A stretch of 64,000 bases of DNA from Phaeobacter inhibens DSM 16374 (lineage in GTDB: Bacteria; Pseudomonadota; Alphaproteobacteria; Rhodobacterales; Rhodobacteraceae): assembly GCF_000473105.1 (NCBI RefSeq), contig NZ_KI421498.1, positions 310,001-374,000 of the forward strand, given 5' to 3'. Shown here piece by piece: positions 8,294 through 16,224 of the stretch. The notes below the pieces were generated by a model. It was not told where the DNA came from. It was given only the letters and a program-made list of their open reading frames with translations, and did no database searches. Positions within the stretch are counted from its first letter, which is position 1, and every line of letters begins with the position of its first letter. Made by a program: the position numbers and the translations under genes.

Positions 8294-9838
8294 TCACTTG
8301 CGGATCTTCACCCGCAGCTCCGCCTCCAGCGACCGGGCAAGGGAATTCAGCCGTGCCTCGGCCACCTCGCCAAACAGCGGCTCCGCCTCGCGCGGCAGTT
8401 CCAGCAGCAGATGTTTCTTGCGTGGCTGCCAGACCAGCTTGCCGATGTCGCCGTCTTTGCTGACCATCAGCATGGCACCAAATCGCATCGCCTTGCCAAG
8501 GATCTCTGCCTCTTTCTTGCCGCGCTCATCCAGGAGATCATAGAGGTATTCAAACGCCGTCCCCTGCCGCTTGTTGCGGTAGCGGTGTAGCAGCGCCAAA
8601 CCCAGAAACACCCGTTCAGAGTGCTTCAGCCCGCCCAGATTGGCGCGGGTGGCATTGTCGAAACAGACCTCGGCACGGTAGTCGGGGTGGGCGCGCCAGC
8701 TGACGTCATGCAGCAGGCAAGCGGCCTTGACCAACCGGGTTTTTGCGTGGTCCGAGGCTTTGAACAGGGGCGAGACAAATTCATAGAGCGTGCGGCCAAA
8801 GCCGGGGATACGGGCGTCTTTCTTCTCAGCAAAGCGGCTGGCCTCAATCAGTGGGTCCCGGTTGCGCAGCCTCTGCGGCATCTGCTCATAGAGCAGCCCC
8901 TCGCGGATACCATAGCTGGAGACGGCAATATCCTTGGGTTTGAAGGTCTTGACCAGACGGGAGAGGACATCCGCCGCATAGGGCACCAGTGACATCCGGG
9001 CGGTGGATATGCCACATTCGCTGCGCAACGCTTCCAGATCATGGGTCTCGATATAGCGCAGGGTTTCGCGCACCGCCTGCGCATTCATACGATATTCGTG
9101 CAGCACCCGCAGCGGGTAGCCCCGCCGCGCCATGTCGATCCGCGCAATTGCCCGCCAGCTGCCGCCGACCAGAAACAGCCGGTCGTTCTGCTGACCCATC
9201 TCGTTGCGCAGGCCTTCCATAACTTCGGTGATATGCGCTTTGCGGCCCCGCCTGCCGCCGGGAATGTCGCGCAGCTTCAGCGGGCCGAGCGATGACGTCA
9301 CGCGTTTGCCAACCTCGCCGTCATGGATTTCTGCCAGCTCCATGGAGGAGCCGCCGATATCGCAGACCAGACCGTAAGACCCCGGCCAGCCCAGCAGAAC
9401 ACCCTGGGCGGACAGGCGGGCTTCTTCCTGACCATCAATGACGTGAATTTTCAGCCCGGTGTCACGCAGCACCTCTTCGCAGAAGTCCTCGCCGTCGCTG
9501 GCATCGCGCACCGCGGCGGTCGCCACCACCGACAGTGGCGGCATGTCCATGCCCTCGGCCAGATGCTGAAACCGGCGCAGCGCGGACAGCGCGCGGGCGC
9601 GCCCTTCGGGGTTCAGGCGACCTGTCTCTGACAGGCCAGCCCCCAGCGCACACATGATTTTCTCATTGTAGAAATAGGCCGGGCTACGGGCGGCGCCGTC
9701 GAATATCACCATCCGCACCGAGTTGGAGCCGACGTCAACAACGCCCACCCGTGACAGGGCGCGGACGCCGGGATCGTCAAACAAGGGGCGCTCAAATGGC
9801 CCCCAATCGGCGGTGGCAGGCTCCGGTGTCACGTGCAT
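8294..9838 (-). CDS. ppx: exopolyphosphatase / guanosine pentaphosphatase (Ppx/GppA)
   Basis: A 514-residue protein of the ASKHA phosphatase superfamily. Visible blocks: VGVVDVGSNSVRMVIFDG (phosphate 1), L-V-C-D-I-G-G-S-S-M-E-L (phosphate 2), and a C-terminal HD-like region (residues ~320-490, C-L-L-H-D-V-S-W). It should hydrolyse inorganic polyphosphate and/or pppGpp. I chose the ATG at 9838 (CGGAG upstream); a TTG at 9889 would overlap hda. It is the last gene of a perM-hda-ppx operon. A polyphosphate kinase gene is not next to it, although ppk and ppx often adjoin in related genomes. Confidence 0.92.
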   Translation of the reverse strand: MHVTPEPATADWGPFERPLFDDPGVRALSRVGVVDVGSNSVRMVIFDGAARSPAYFYNEKIMCALGAGLSETGRLNPEGRARALSALRRFQHLAEGMDMPPLSVVATAAVRDASDGEDFCEEVLRDTGLKIHVIDGQEEARLSAQGVLLGWPGSYGLVCDIGGSSMELAEIHDGEVGKRVTSSLGPLKLRDIPGGRRGRKAHITEVMEGLRNEMGQQNDRLFLVGGSWRAIARIDMARRGYPLRVLHEYRMNAQAVRETLRYIETHDLEALRSECGISTARMSLVPYAADVLSRLVKTFKPKDIAVSSYGIREGLLYEQMPQRLRNRDPLIEASRFAEKKDARIPGFGRTLYEFVSPLFKASDHAKTRLVKAACLLHDVSWRAHPDYRAEVCFDNATRANLGGLKHSERVFLGLALLHRYRNKRQGTAFEYLYDLLDERGKKEAEILGKAMRFGAMLMVSKDGDIGKLVWQPRKKHLLLELPREAEPLFGEVAEARLNSLARSLEAELRVKIRK

Positions 9839-9885
9839 GTTGGCTCCGTTACGTGTCGTCAGGATGGGGGATCGCAGGGCGCGGG

Positions 9886-10656
9886 TCAATCGCCGGATGT
9901 GGCCGGGTCGGCTGCGTCTGCGGCATCTGTTTTCGGATCGGTCTCTGCGCTATCGCCCGCGTCTGCCGATGCCGTTGCGGGCCGGGTCGGGCGGTCGGAC
10001 ATCAATTCCACCGCCAGCACGCGTGACACCATGCGCCCCTCAGTGAGGGAGAGACGATCCAGCTCCTCCACGATCTGCGAGGCGGCGGCAAAAGAGCGGT
10101 CCATATGGGCAACCAGATAGGGGATCACATCAGGCTTCGGGGTGATCTGGCGGTCATTGAACAGCTTGGCCAAAACGACTGACAGCAGGGCGTCATCGGG
10201 TGGTTGCAGCTGCGCATGTGGCGCGCCCTCGATCCGGCTTTGCAGGTCTGGCAGGGACATGCCCCACAGATGCGGTGCCGCCCGGCCGGTCAGCATCAGG
10301 GCGTGCCCATTGGCCAGCACCAGATTGTGCAGGTGAAACAACGCGTCCTGCGCAGGCGCGCTGTCGGCAATATCCGGCACATCCTCCACCGCAATCGGAC
10401 CATCGGCCAGATGCGGGACATCTTCCTTGGTCAGCTGCCAGGCGGGAATGATCTGTGCGCCCGAATTGCTGGCCCAGACGTGCACCAGATGGGTTTTGCC
10501 AGAGCGTTTCGGCCCGCTCAGCACCAGCTTGCCGCCCGGCCATGCGAAGGAGGGATCCAGCATCGCCACGGCCATGGCATTGGAAGGGGCGACAAAGAAA
10601 TCGTCCCGCCCAAGCGCCGGTTTCGCCGGGAGATCAAAGCTCAGTTGCTGTGCCAT
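9886..10656 (-). CDS. hdaA: DnaA-related regulatory ATPase (Hda/HdaA)
   Basis: A 256-residue AAA+ protein related to the ATPase domain of DnaA. It starts M-A-Q-Q-L-S-F-D-L-P; the Q-L-x-F-D-L motif is the beta-clamp-binding peptide of Hda. Walker A is GPKRSGKT at 48-55. The DNA-binding domain IV of DnaA is absent, as expected. With the sliding clamp it stimulates ATP hydrolysis by DnaA and limits re-initiation. The C-terminal ~35 residues are an Asp/Ala/Thr-rich low-complexity tail. It lies eight bases after the perM-like gene. Confidence 0.88.
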   Translation of the reverse strand: MAQQLSFDLPAKPALGRDDFFVAPSNAMAVAMLDPSFAWPGGKLVLSGPKRSGKTHLVHVWASNSGAQIIPAWQLTKEDVPHLADGPIAVEDVPDIADSAPAQDALFHLHNLVLANGHALMLTGRAAPHLWGMSLPDLQSRIEGAPHAQLQPPDDALLSVVLAKLFNDRQITPKPDVIPYLVAHMDRSFAAASQIVEELDRLSLTEGRMVSRVLAVELMSDRPTRPATASADAGDSAETDPKTDAADAADPATSGD

Positions 10657-10664
10657 GGGGGAAT

Positions 10665-11732
10665 TCAGTCCGCGTCGTGAAAGGCTTTGCCCTGATAGAG
10701 GCGACTGTCCAGATACTGCTCAACAAGGAAACGTGCAATCACCCCAAGTGCGGCGGCAACGGGCACCGCAATCAGCATGCCGACAAAGCCAAACAACGCG
10801 CCAAAGACCGACAAGGCCAGCAGCAACCAGACCGGATGCAGCCCGACCGAATTGCCCACCAGTTTGGGGGTGAGCAAATTGCCCTCAATCACCTGACCGA
10901 TGGCAAAGACGCCGGCCACCATGCCGATCGACCACCAGTCACCCCAGAACTGAAACAGTGCCAGACCAATGGCCAATGCGCCGCCGATCAGGGCACCCAG
11001 ATAGGGAATGAAGGTGACAAGACCAGCGATAAAGCCAACGGCCAGACCAAAGTTCAGCCCGACCAGCATCAGGGCAACGGCGTAGTAGGTGCCAAGGATC
11101 AGACAGACGGTGCCCATGCCACGGATGAAGGAGGCCAGCACCTTGTCAATGCGCGCGGCCAGTTCGCGGATGGTGGGGGCGTGGTCGCGTGGCAGCAGCT
11201 CATCAATGCGGGCGACCATCCGGTCCCAGTCCAACAGCAGATAGACCGCCACAACCGGGACGATCACAAACAGGATCAGCACATTGACCAGCGACACAGC
11301 CGAGCCGACAACGCCTTCCAGAACGCCGATGGCCTTGCTTTGCAGGGTCTGGGCAATGGATACGATGGTCTGTTGCGCGCGGCTGCCCTCGTCAAACAGG
11401 GACGGTGCCTGTTGCTGTACAAAGTCCCGCAGGTTCTTGAAGGCCTCCGGCAGCACCTTGGCGAGATCCAGCATCTGGTAGATCAGTGTTGGCACCACCA
11501 CCAGCAGAATGACGACAAACAGCAGCATCGCAAAAACGGTGATCACCGCAGTGGCTGCCGTCCGGCTGAGGCCCATCGCCTCCAGCCGGTCGGCAATCGG
11601 GTCAATCAGATAGGCAATCGCCGCACCCAGCACGAAGGGCAGCAGCACATCGCCAAGCGCCCAAAGCACAACCGCGATAACAACCGCCGCAATGCCCCAG
11701 TATTTCATCTGTTTCTGTGCGGGAAGAGCCAT
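10665..11732 (-). CDS. PerM/AI-2E family membrane transporter
   Basis: A 355-residue polytopic membrane protein with about 7-8 hydrophobic segments, including the paired N-terminal helices (Y-W-G-I-A-A-V-V-I-A-V and L-L-P-F-V-L-G-A-A-I-A-Y-L) and the conserved late block LTPKLVGNSVGLHPVWLL. These are typical of the AI-2E/PerM (UPF0118) family. Despite the family name there is no evidence here for autoinducer transport; members include Na+/H+ antiporters. Start at ATG 11732, chosen over an upstream in-frame codon that adds a non-membrane Ala/His-rich stretch. First gene of the operon with hda and ppx. Confidence 0.88.
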   Translation of the reverse strand: MALPAQKQMKYWGIAAVVIAVVLWALGDVLLPFVLGAAIAYLIDPIADRLEAMGLSRTAATAVITVFAMLLFVVILLVVVPTLIYQMLDLAKVLPEAFKNLRDFVQQQAPSLFDEGSRAQQTIVSIAQTLQSKAIGVLEGVVGSAVSLVNVLILFVIVPVVAVYLLLDWDRMVARIDELLPRDHAPTIRELAARIDKVLASFIRGMGTVCLILGTYYAVALMLVGLNFGLAVGFIAGLVTFIPYLGALIGGALAIGLALFQFWGDWWSIGMVAGVFAIGQVIEGNLLTPKLVGNSVGLHPVWLLLALSVFGALFGFVGMLIAVPVAAALGVIARFLVEQYLDSRLYQGKAFHDAD

Positions 11733-11940
11733 GGTTGCGTCCTTGCTGTCAGCCCGAGCCTGCGGCGCGTGTTCGGCCCAAGTCTTCGCCGATGCGCCCC
11801 GCTGATGCAACCCGTTGATGTGGCCCGTTGTTGTGGCCCGTTGTTGTGGGCTGCAAAAGCTCAGACGACAAAGCGCGATTGCCCCAGACGCGCCGATGGC
11901 TTAGACCGCTTGAGAACCCAGATTGATAAATGAGACCGCC

Positions 11941-13296
11941 ATGCGCCTGTCCCGCTATTTCCTGCCTGTTCTCAAAGAGAACCCCTCCGAGGCCCAGATC
12001 GTCAGCCACCGCTATATGTTGCGGGCTGGCATGATCAAACAATCCGCCGCCGGGATCTATTCCTGGCTGCCCTTGGGCTTCAAGGTGCTGAAAAAGATCG
12101 AAACCATTGTCCACGAAGAGCAGATGCGCGCGGGCCATATCCCGATGCTGATGCCGACGTTGCAATCGGCGGATCTGTGGAAAGAATCCGGTCGCTATGA
12201 TGATTACGGTCAGGAAATGCTGCGGATCTCTGATCGCCATGGCCGTGACATGCTCTATGGTCCCACCAATGAAGAGCTGATCACCGATATTTTCCGCAGC
12301 CATGTCGGCAGCTACAAAGATCTGCCGCTGACGCTCTACCACATCCAGTGGAAATTCCGCGATGAGATCCGCCCGCGTTTCGGCGTGATGCGGGGGCGCG
12401 AATTCTACATGAAGGATGGCTATAACTTCGACCTGACCAAAGAGGACGCGCTGCACGCCTACAATCGTCATCTGGTCAGCTATCTGCGCTCATACGAGCG
12501 TATGGGGTTGCAGGCGATCCCGATGCGGGCTGACGGCGGACCTATTGGCGGCGATTATACCCATGAGTTCCTGGTTCTGGCCGACACCGGTGAGAGCGAG
12601 GTGTTCTACGATAGCGCCGTTACCGATCTGACCTTTGGCGATCGCGCGATTGACTATGACAGTGTTGAGCAGTGTCAGGGCGTGCTTGAGGAGTTTACCT
12701 CCAAATATGCCCGCACCGACGAGACCCATGACGAGGCGCTGTTCAATGAGGTGCCGGAAGAGCGTCGCCGCGTGGCGCGCGGGATCGAGGTTGGCCAGAT
12801 TTTCTACTTTGGTACCAAATACTCCGAAGCACTTGGTGCCAATGTGCAAGGCCCGGATGGCAAGCAGTCGCCGGTCCATATGGGATCGCATGGCATCGGT
12901 GTTTCCCGTCTGCTGGGCGCCATTATTGAAGCCAGCCATGACGACAAGGGCATCATCTGGCCCGAAGGTGTGACGCCCTTCCACTGCGGTATCGTGAACC
13001 TCAAACAGGGCGACGATGAGGCGGACGCCGCCTGCGAGAGCCTCTATGAGGCGCTGACAGCTGCCGGGCTGGAGCCGCTCTATGATGATCGCAAGGAACG
13101 CGCAGGCGGAAAATTCGCCACCATGGACCTGATCGGTTTGCCTTGGCGCATCACCGTCGGCCCGCGTGGGCTGAAAAACGGTGTGGTCGAACTCACCTCC
13201 CGCCGCAGCGGCGAAAGCGAGGAACTCTCGCCCGAGGCAGCGGTGCAGAAGATCGTGGAGATCTACGCCAACCACCAGACCGGTCGCGGGTTCTGA
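11941..13296 (+). CDS. proS: prolyl-tRNA synthetase (short type)
   Basis: A 451-residue class II aminoacyl-tRNA synthetase charging tRNA-Pro. Motif 1 region ([12 protein letters not shown]), motif 2 ([17 protein letters not shown]) and motif 3 ([12 protein letters not shown]) are all intact, followed by the anticodon-binding domain (residues ~350-440). The editing (INS) domain of the ~570-residue E. coli type is missing, which is normal for alphaproteobacterial short ProS. Translation starts at ATG 11941; the TTG at 11923 is less likely. Confidence 0.96.
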   Translation: MRLSRYFLPVLKENPSEAQIVSHRYMLRAGMIKQSAAGIYSWLPLGFKVLKKIETIVHEEQMRAGHIPMLMPTLQSADLWKESGRYDDYGQEMLRISDRHGRDMLYGPTNEELITDIFRSHVGSYKDLPLTLYHIQWKFRDEIRPRFGVMRGREFYMKDGYNFDLTKEDALHAYNRHLVSYLRSYERMGLQAIPMRADGGPIGGDYTHEFLVLADTGESEVFYDSAVTDLTFGDRAIDYDSVEQCQGVLEEFTSKYARTDETHDEALFNEVPEERRRVARGIEVGQIFYFGTKYSEALGANVQGPDGKQSPVHMGSHGIGVSRLLGAIIEASHDDKGIIWPEGVTPFHCGIVNLKQGDDEADAACESLYEALTAAGLEPLYDDRKERAGGKFATMDLIGLPWRITVGPRGLKNGVVELTSRRSGESEELSPEAAVQKIVEIYANHQTGRGF

Positions 13297-13326
13297 AGCT
13301 AAGCTGACATCGCAAAAAAACGGTAC

Positions 13327-13366
13327 AAACGGCCCGCACACCTATTTTTGGGATGCGGGCCGTTTT
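13327..13366 (+). terminator. rho-independent terminator after proS
   Basis: A 12-base perfect stem AAACGGCCCGCA / TGCGGGCCGTTT (13327-13338 and 13354-13365) with a 15-base loop, followed by a short T-run, 30 bases after the proS stop. A run of A on the 5' side makes it potentially bidirectional. Confidence 0.85.
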
Positions 13367-13466
13367 CATCTGGAGGTAGCGGGGAAAGCTGCCGGATGTG
13401 CAAGCAGATCTTGACCCCGGAGCTCAGGCAGCACAGGTTGCGCTGAACTTTACCGGCAGGATCATT

Positions 13467-14759
13467 ATGGCCACACCACTCCCTTTTTCCCGTTTCGAAT
13501 GGCTGATTGCATGGCGCTATCTGCGGGCGCGTCGCGCCGAAGGGGGCGTCAGCGTGATGACCTGGATCAGCCTCATCGGCATTGCGCTGGCGGTGTTTGC
13601 GCTGATCGCCACATTGGCGGTGCGCACCGGGTTCCGGTCGGAGTTTGTCGGCACCATTCTGGGGGCAAATGCGCATGTGACGCTCTATTCACATGGCACG
13701 GTCACCGAACAGGGCCAGATTGACCGCAAACTGACAGAGTATGACGCCCTGGCAGAAGCCGCCGCAGCTGTGCCCGGTGTGATCCGCACCGCGCCGCTGA
13801 TCAAAGGGCAGGTGATGGCAAGCCTGCGCCAGCGCAGCGCCGGGGTTGAGGTCTTTGGCATCTCGGCCGCCAATATCGCCACCCTGCCGGGCATCGCCCA
13901 GAGCGAGGCGGCGATTGGTGACCTGTCGCGGTTTGACGAGGGCGTGGCGCTGGGCTCCGGCGTGGCCCGCGAGCTGGGTGTCAGCGTCGGCGACCGGATC
14001 AAGCTGATCTCGCCCAACGGGGTGAAAACCGCCTTTGGCACCAGCCCGCGCGTCAACGCCTATGAGGTGGTATATATCTTCACCGCCGGGCGCTATGACA
14101 TCGACCGGACCCGGCTCTACATGCCCTTTGCCGAGGCGCAGAGCTATTTCAATCGCGAAGGCTTCGCCGACGAGATTGAGGTGATGGTGGAGGATCCCGA
14201 AACCGTGGATCGCATGGTGCTGCCGCTGTTGCAGGCCGGGGATGAGGTTGCCTCGGGCATCGGGGTCTGGACCTGGCGCGATGCCTCTGGCGGGTTCCTG
14301 CGCGCGCTGGAGGTCGAGGACAATGTGATGTTCATCATCCTGTCGATCCTGGTGCTGATTGCCACGATGAATATCGTCTCCGGCCTGATTATGCTGGTCA
14401 AGAACAAGGGTCGTGACATCGGTATCCTGCGCACCATTGGCCTGAGTGAGGGGTCGGTGATGCGGGTGTTTTTCCTCTGCGGGGCCTGTACTGGCGTTGT
14501 CGGCACCCTGTTGGGCGTGATCCTTGGCTGCCTATTCGCGATCTACATTGATCCGATTTTTTCCTTTGTGAACTATGTGATGGGGGGCGGGGTCTGGGAT
14601 CCGGCGATCCGGGGCATCTACGCGCTGCCGGCTGAGCTGCGGCTGGCAGATGTGCTGTCGGCGGTGGCACTGTCGCTGACGCTGTCCTTTGTCATCACCA
14701 TTTTCCCGGCACGGCGCGCGGCGCGGATGAATCCGGTGGAGGCGCTGCGCTATGAATAA
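13467..14759 (+). CDS. lolC: lipoprotein-releasing ABC transporter permease LolC/E
   Basis: A 430-residue inner-membrane protein with four transmembrane segments: one near residues 25-50 before a ~240-residue periplasmic domain, and three in the last 140 residues. F-E-W-L-I-A-W-R-Y-L-R-A-R-R and the M-N-I-V-S-G-L-I-M-L-V block are LolC/E hallmarks. Together with LolD it extracts outer-membrane lipoproteins from the inner membrane. Start at ATG 13467 (GGCAGGAT upstream). The end overlaps lolD by eight bases. A single permease presumably forms the homodimeric LolF-like version, as no second permease is adjacent. Confidence 0.92.
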   Translation: MATPLPFSRFEWLIAWRYLRARRAEGGVSVMTWISLIGIALAVFALIATLAVRTGFRSEFVGTILGANAHVTLYSHGTVTEQGQIDRKLTEYDALAEAAAAVPGVIRTAPLIKGQVMASLRQRSAGVEVFGISAANIATLPGIAQSEAAIGDLSRFDEGVALGSGVARELGVSVGDRIKLISPNGVKTAFGTSPRVNAYEVVYIFTAGRYDIDRTRLYMPFAEAQSYFNREGFADEIEVMVEDPETVDRMVLPLLQAGDEVASGIGVWTWRDASGGFLRALEVEDNVMFIILSILVLIATMNIVSGLIMLVKNKGRDIGILRTIGLSEGSVMRVFFLCGACTGVVGTLLGVILGCLFAIYIDPIFSFVNYVMGGGVWDPAIRGIYALPAELRLADVLSAVALSLTLSFVITIFPARRAARMNPVEALRYE

Positions 14760-15465
14760 TTCCGAGACGCAGGCAGGCGCGCAATCTGCCGTACTGCAGC
14801 TGAGCCAGGTCGGCAAATCCTACAACCATGGCCTGCCGACGCAGGTGGATGTGCTGACCGGCATTGATCTGACGGTGAAACCGGGCGAGATCGTGGCGCT
14901 GGTGGCGCCCTCTGGCGCGGGCAAATCCACGCTGCTGCACACGGCGGGCCTGTTGGACACGCCCGATCGCGGCACCGTGCGGATTGCGGGTCAGGATCTG
15001 ACCGGCAAATCCGAGCGGCGGCGTACGGCGGTGCGGCGGCAGGATGTGGGGTTTGTCTATCAGTTCCATCACCTGCTGGCGGAATTTACCGCGCTTGAAA
15101 ACATCGTGCTGCCGCAGCTGGCCAATGGCATCGGCCAGGCCAAGGCAGAGGCGCGGGCGCAGGATCTGTTGGCGCGGGTGGGTCTGAAGGACCGCGCCGG
15201 GCATCGTCCTGCGGCGATGTCGGGCGGCGAGCAGCAGCGGGTTGCGTTTTGCCGGGCGCTGGCCAATGGGCCGCGTCTGCTTCTGGCGGATGAGCCGACC
15301 GGTAACCTCGATCCCGGCACGGCGGATCAGGTCTTTGCCGCGCTGATGGAGCTGGTGGCGGCCACCGGTATGGCAGCACTGATCGCCACCCATAATCTGG
15401 AGCTGGCGCAGCGGATGGACCGGGTGGTGCGGTTGGAAGACGGTCAGCTCCACGCCGGGATGTGA
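14752..15465 (+). CDS. lolD: lipoprotein-releasing ABC transporter ATPase LolD
   Basis: A 237-residue ABC ATPase. Walker A APSGAGKST (52-60), Q-loop near residue 104, signature S-G-G-E-Q (157-161), Walker B L-L-L-A-D-E (176-181) and switch His in I-A-T-H-N are all present. L-A-D-E-P-T-G-N-L-D is the MacB/LolD/FtsE-group form. It powers the permease encoded immediately upstream with an eight-base overlap. The window also holds outer-membrane lipoprotein candidates that would use this system (for example at 49960). Confidence 0.94.
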   Translation: MNNSETQAGAQSAVLQLSQVGKSYNHGLPTQVDVLTGIDLTVKPGEIVALVAPSGAGKSTLLHTAGLLDTPDRGTVRIAGQDLTGKSERRRTAVRRQDVGFVYQFHHLLAEFTALENIVLPQLANGIGQAKAEARAQDLLARVGLKDRAGHRPAAMSGGEQQRVAFCRALANGPRLLLADEPTGNLDPGTADQVFAALMELVAATGMAALIATHNLELAQRMDRVVRLEDGQLHAGM

Positions 15466-15475
15466 GTGGCGCGGC

Positions 15476-16162
15476 TCAGGCGCAGATACCCGTCACATTG
15501 ACGTCTTTCCAGGGCAGGTAAACATCGCTCTCGCGGCTTTGCGGCAGGTCGGAGACGGGCATTGCGCCCTTCAGCATTCCATGCAGCCGCTTGGTGCGCG
15601 CGCCGGTTGGGTCCAGCGCGCGACAGCAGACGTATTCCTCAACGATGGCGCCCTGCTGTTCATAGGCATAGTCGATGAAGCGATCATTGCTTTTCAGATC
15701 AAACAGATAGGGGTCGTCGCTCGCGCGATGTTCAGCGGCGGCGCGCAGCGGGTGATAGCCGGTCTTGGCGCGTTGCTGCCATTGCCAGACATGGGTCGCC
15801 TCATGGGCCAGCAGCATCGCCTCCACCAGATAGAGCCGCTCGGGGTAGGCGGGCATGTAATCGTCGATATACCAGTCGCGCACGAAGAAGATTCGGTTGA
15901 ACAGCGTCAGTGCCGCCGGGGAAGAGGTGACGATCTCATCTTTTACGGGCGGCAGGATGCGTTCACGGCAGGTCACGCGGGGACGCGGCTTGCGGCGAAA
16001 TGTGACCTGCGACAGCGGCGCGCCCTTGACGATGCGCAGGCGGTTCATATCCAGCTCCGGTCCGTGGATGTGGATCAGAAACTGCTGTTCGCTTTCCGAC
16101 AGTGGGCGTCCGCAGGACAGCAGGGTAAGACAGGCGATGAGCAGGAATAAACGCGCGATCAT
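15476..16162 (-). CDS. lipoprotein with HExxH motif
   Basis: A 228-residue protein with a short signal and lipobox L-L-S-C (Cys17). The motif H120-E-A-T-H124-V-W-Q-W is a zincin-type HExxH, and a downstream E-E-Y could supply a third ligand. I do not recognise the family with certainty; eCIS/DUF4157-like and vWA-associated proteins have similar H-E-x-x-H-x-x-Q motifs, and many are not proteolytic. It is convergent with lolD, ten bases apart. Membrane-anchored periplasmic location is likely. Confidence 0.7.
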   Translation of the reverse strand: MIARLFLLIACLTLLSCGRPLSESEQQFLIHIHGPELDMNRLRIVKGAPLSQVTFRRKPRPRVTCRERILPPVKDEIVTSSPAALTLFNRIFFVRDWYIDDYMPAYPERLYLVEAMLLAHEATHVWQWQQRAKTGYHPLRAAAEHRASDDPYLFDLKSNDRFIDYAYEQQGAIVEEYVCCRALDPTGARTKRLHGMLKGAMPVSDLPQSRESDVYLPWKDVNVTGICA

Positions 16163-16224
16163 GGCCCCACCCTAGAGCAAGTTGCGCCGGGGTGGGAACC
16201 CGTTTCGCGGGCTTTGATCGCCGA

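Noticed and set aside
10665-11732. Quorum-sensing autoinducer-2 exporter
   Set aside because: The family name is historical; no lux genes are nearby and members often transport ions.
10455-11933. 492-codon plus-strand frame
   Set aside because: Antisense to the PerM-like gene, which has clear membrane segments and family motifs; the frame is Gln/His/Asp-rich.
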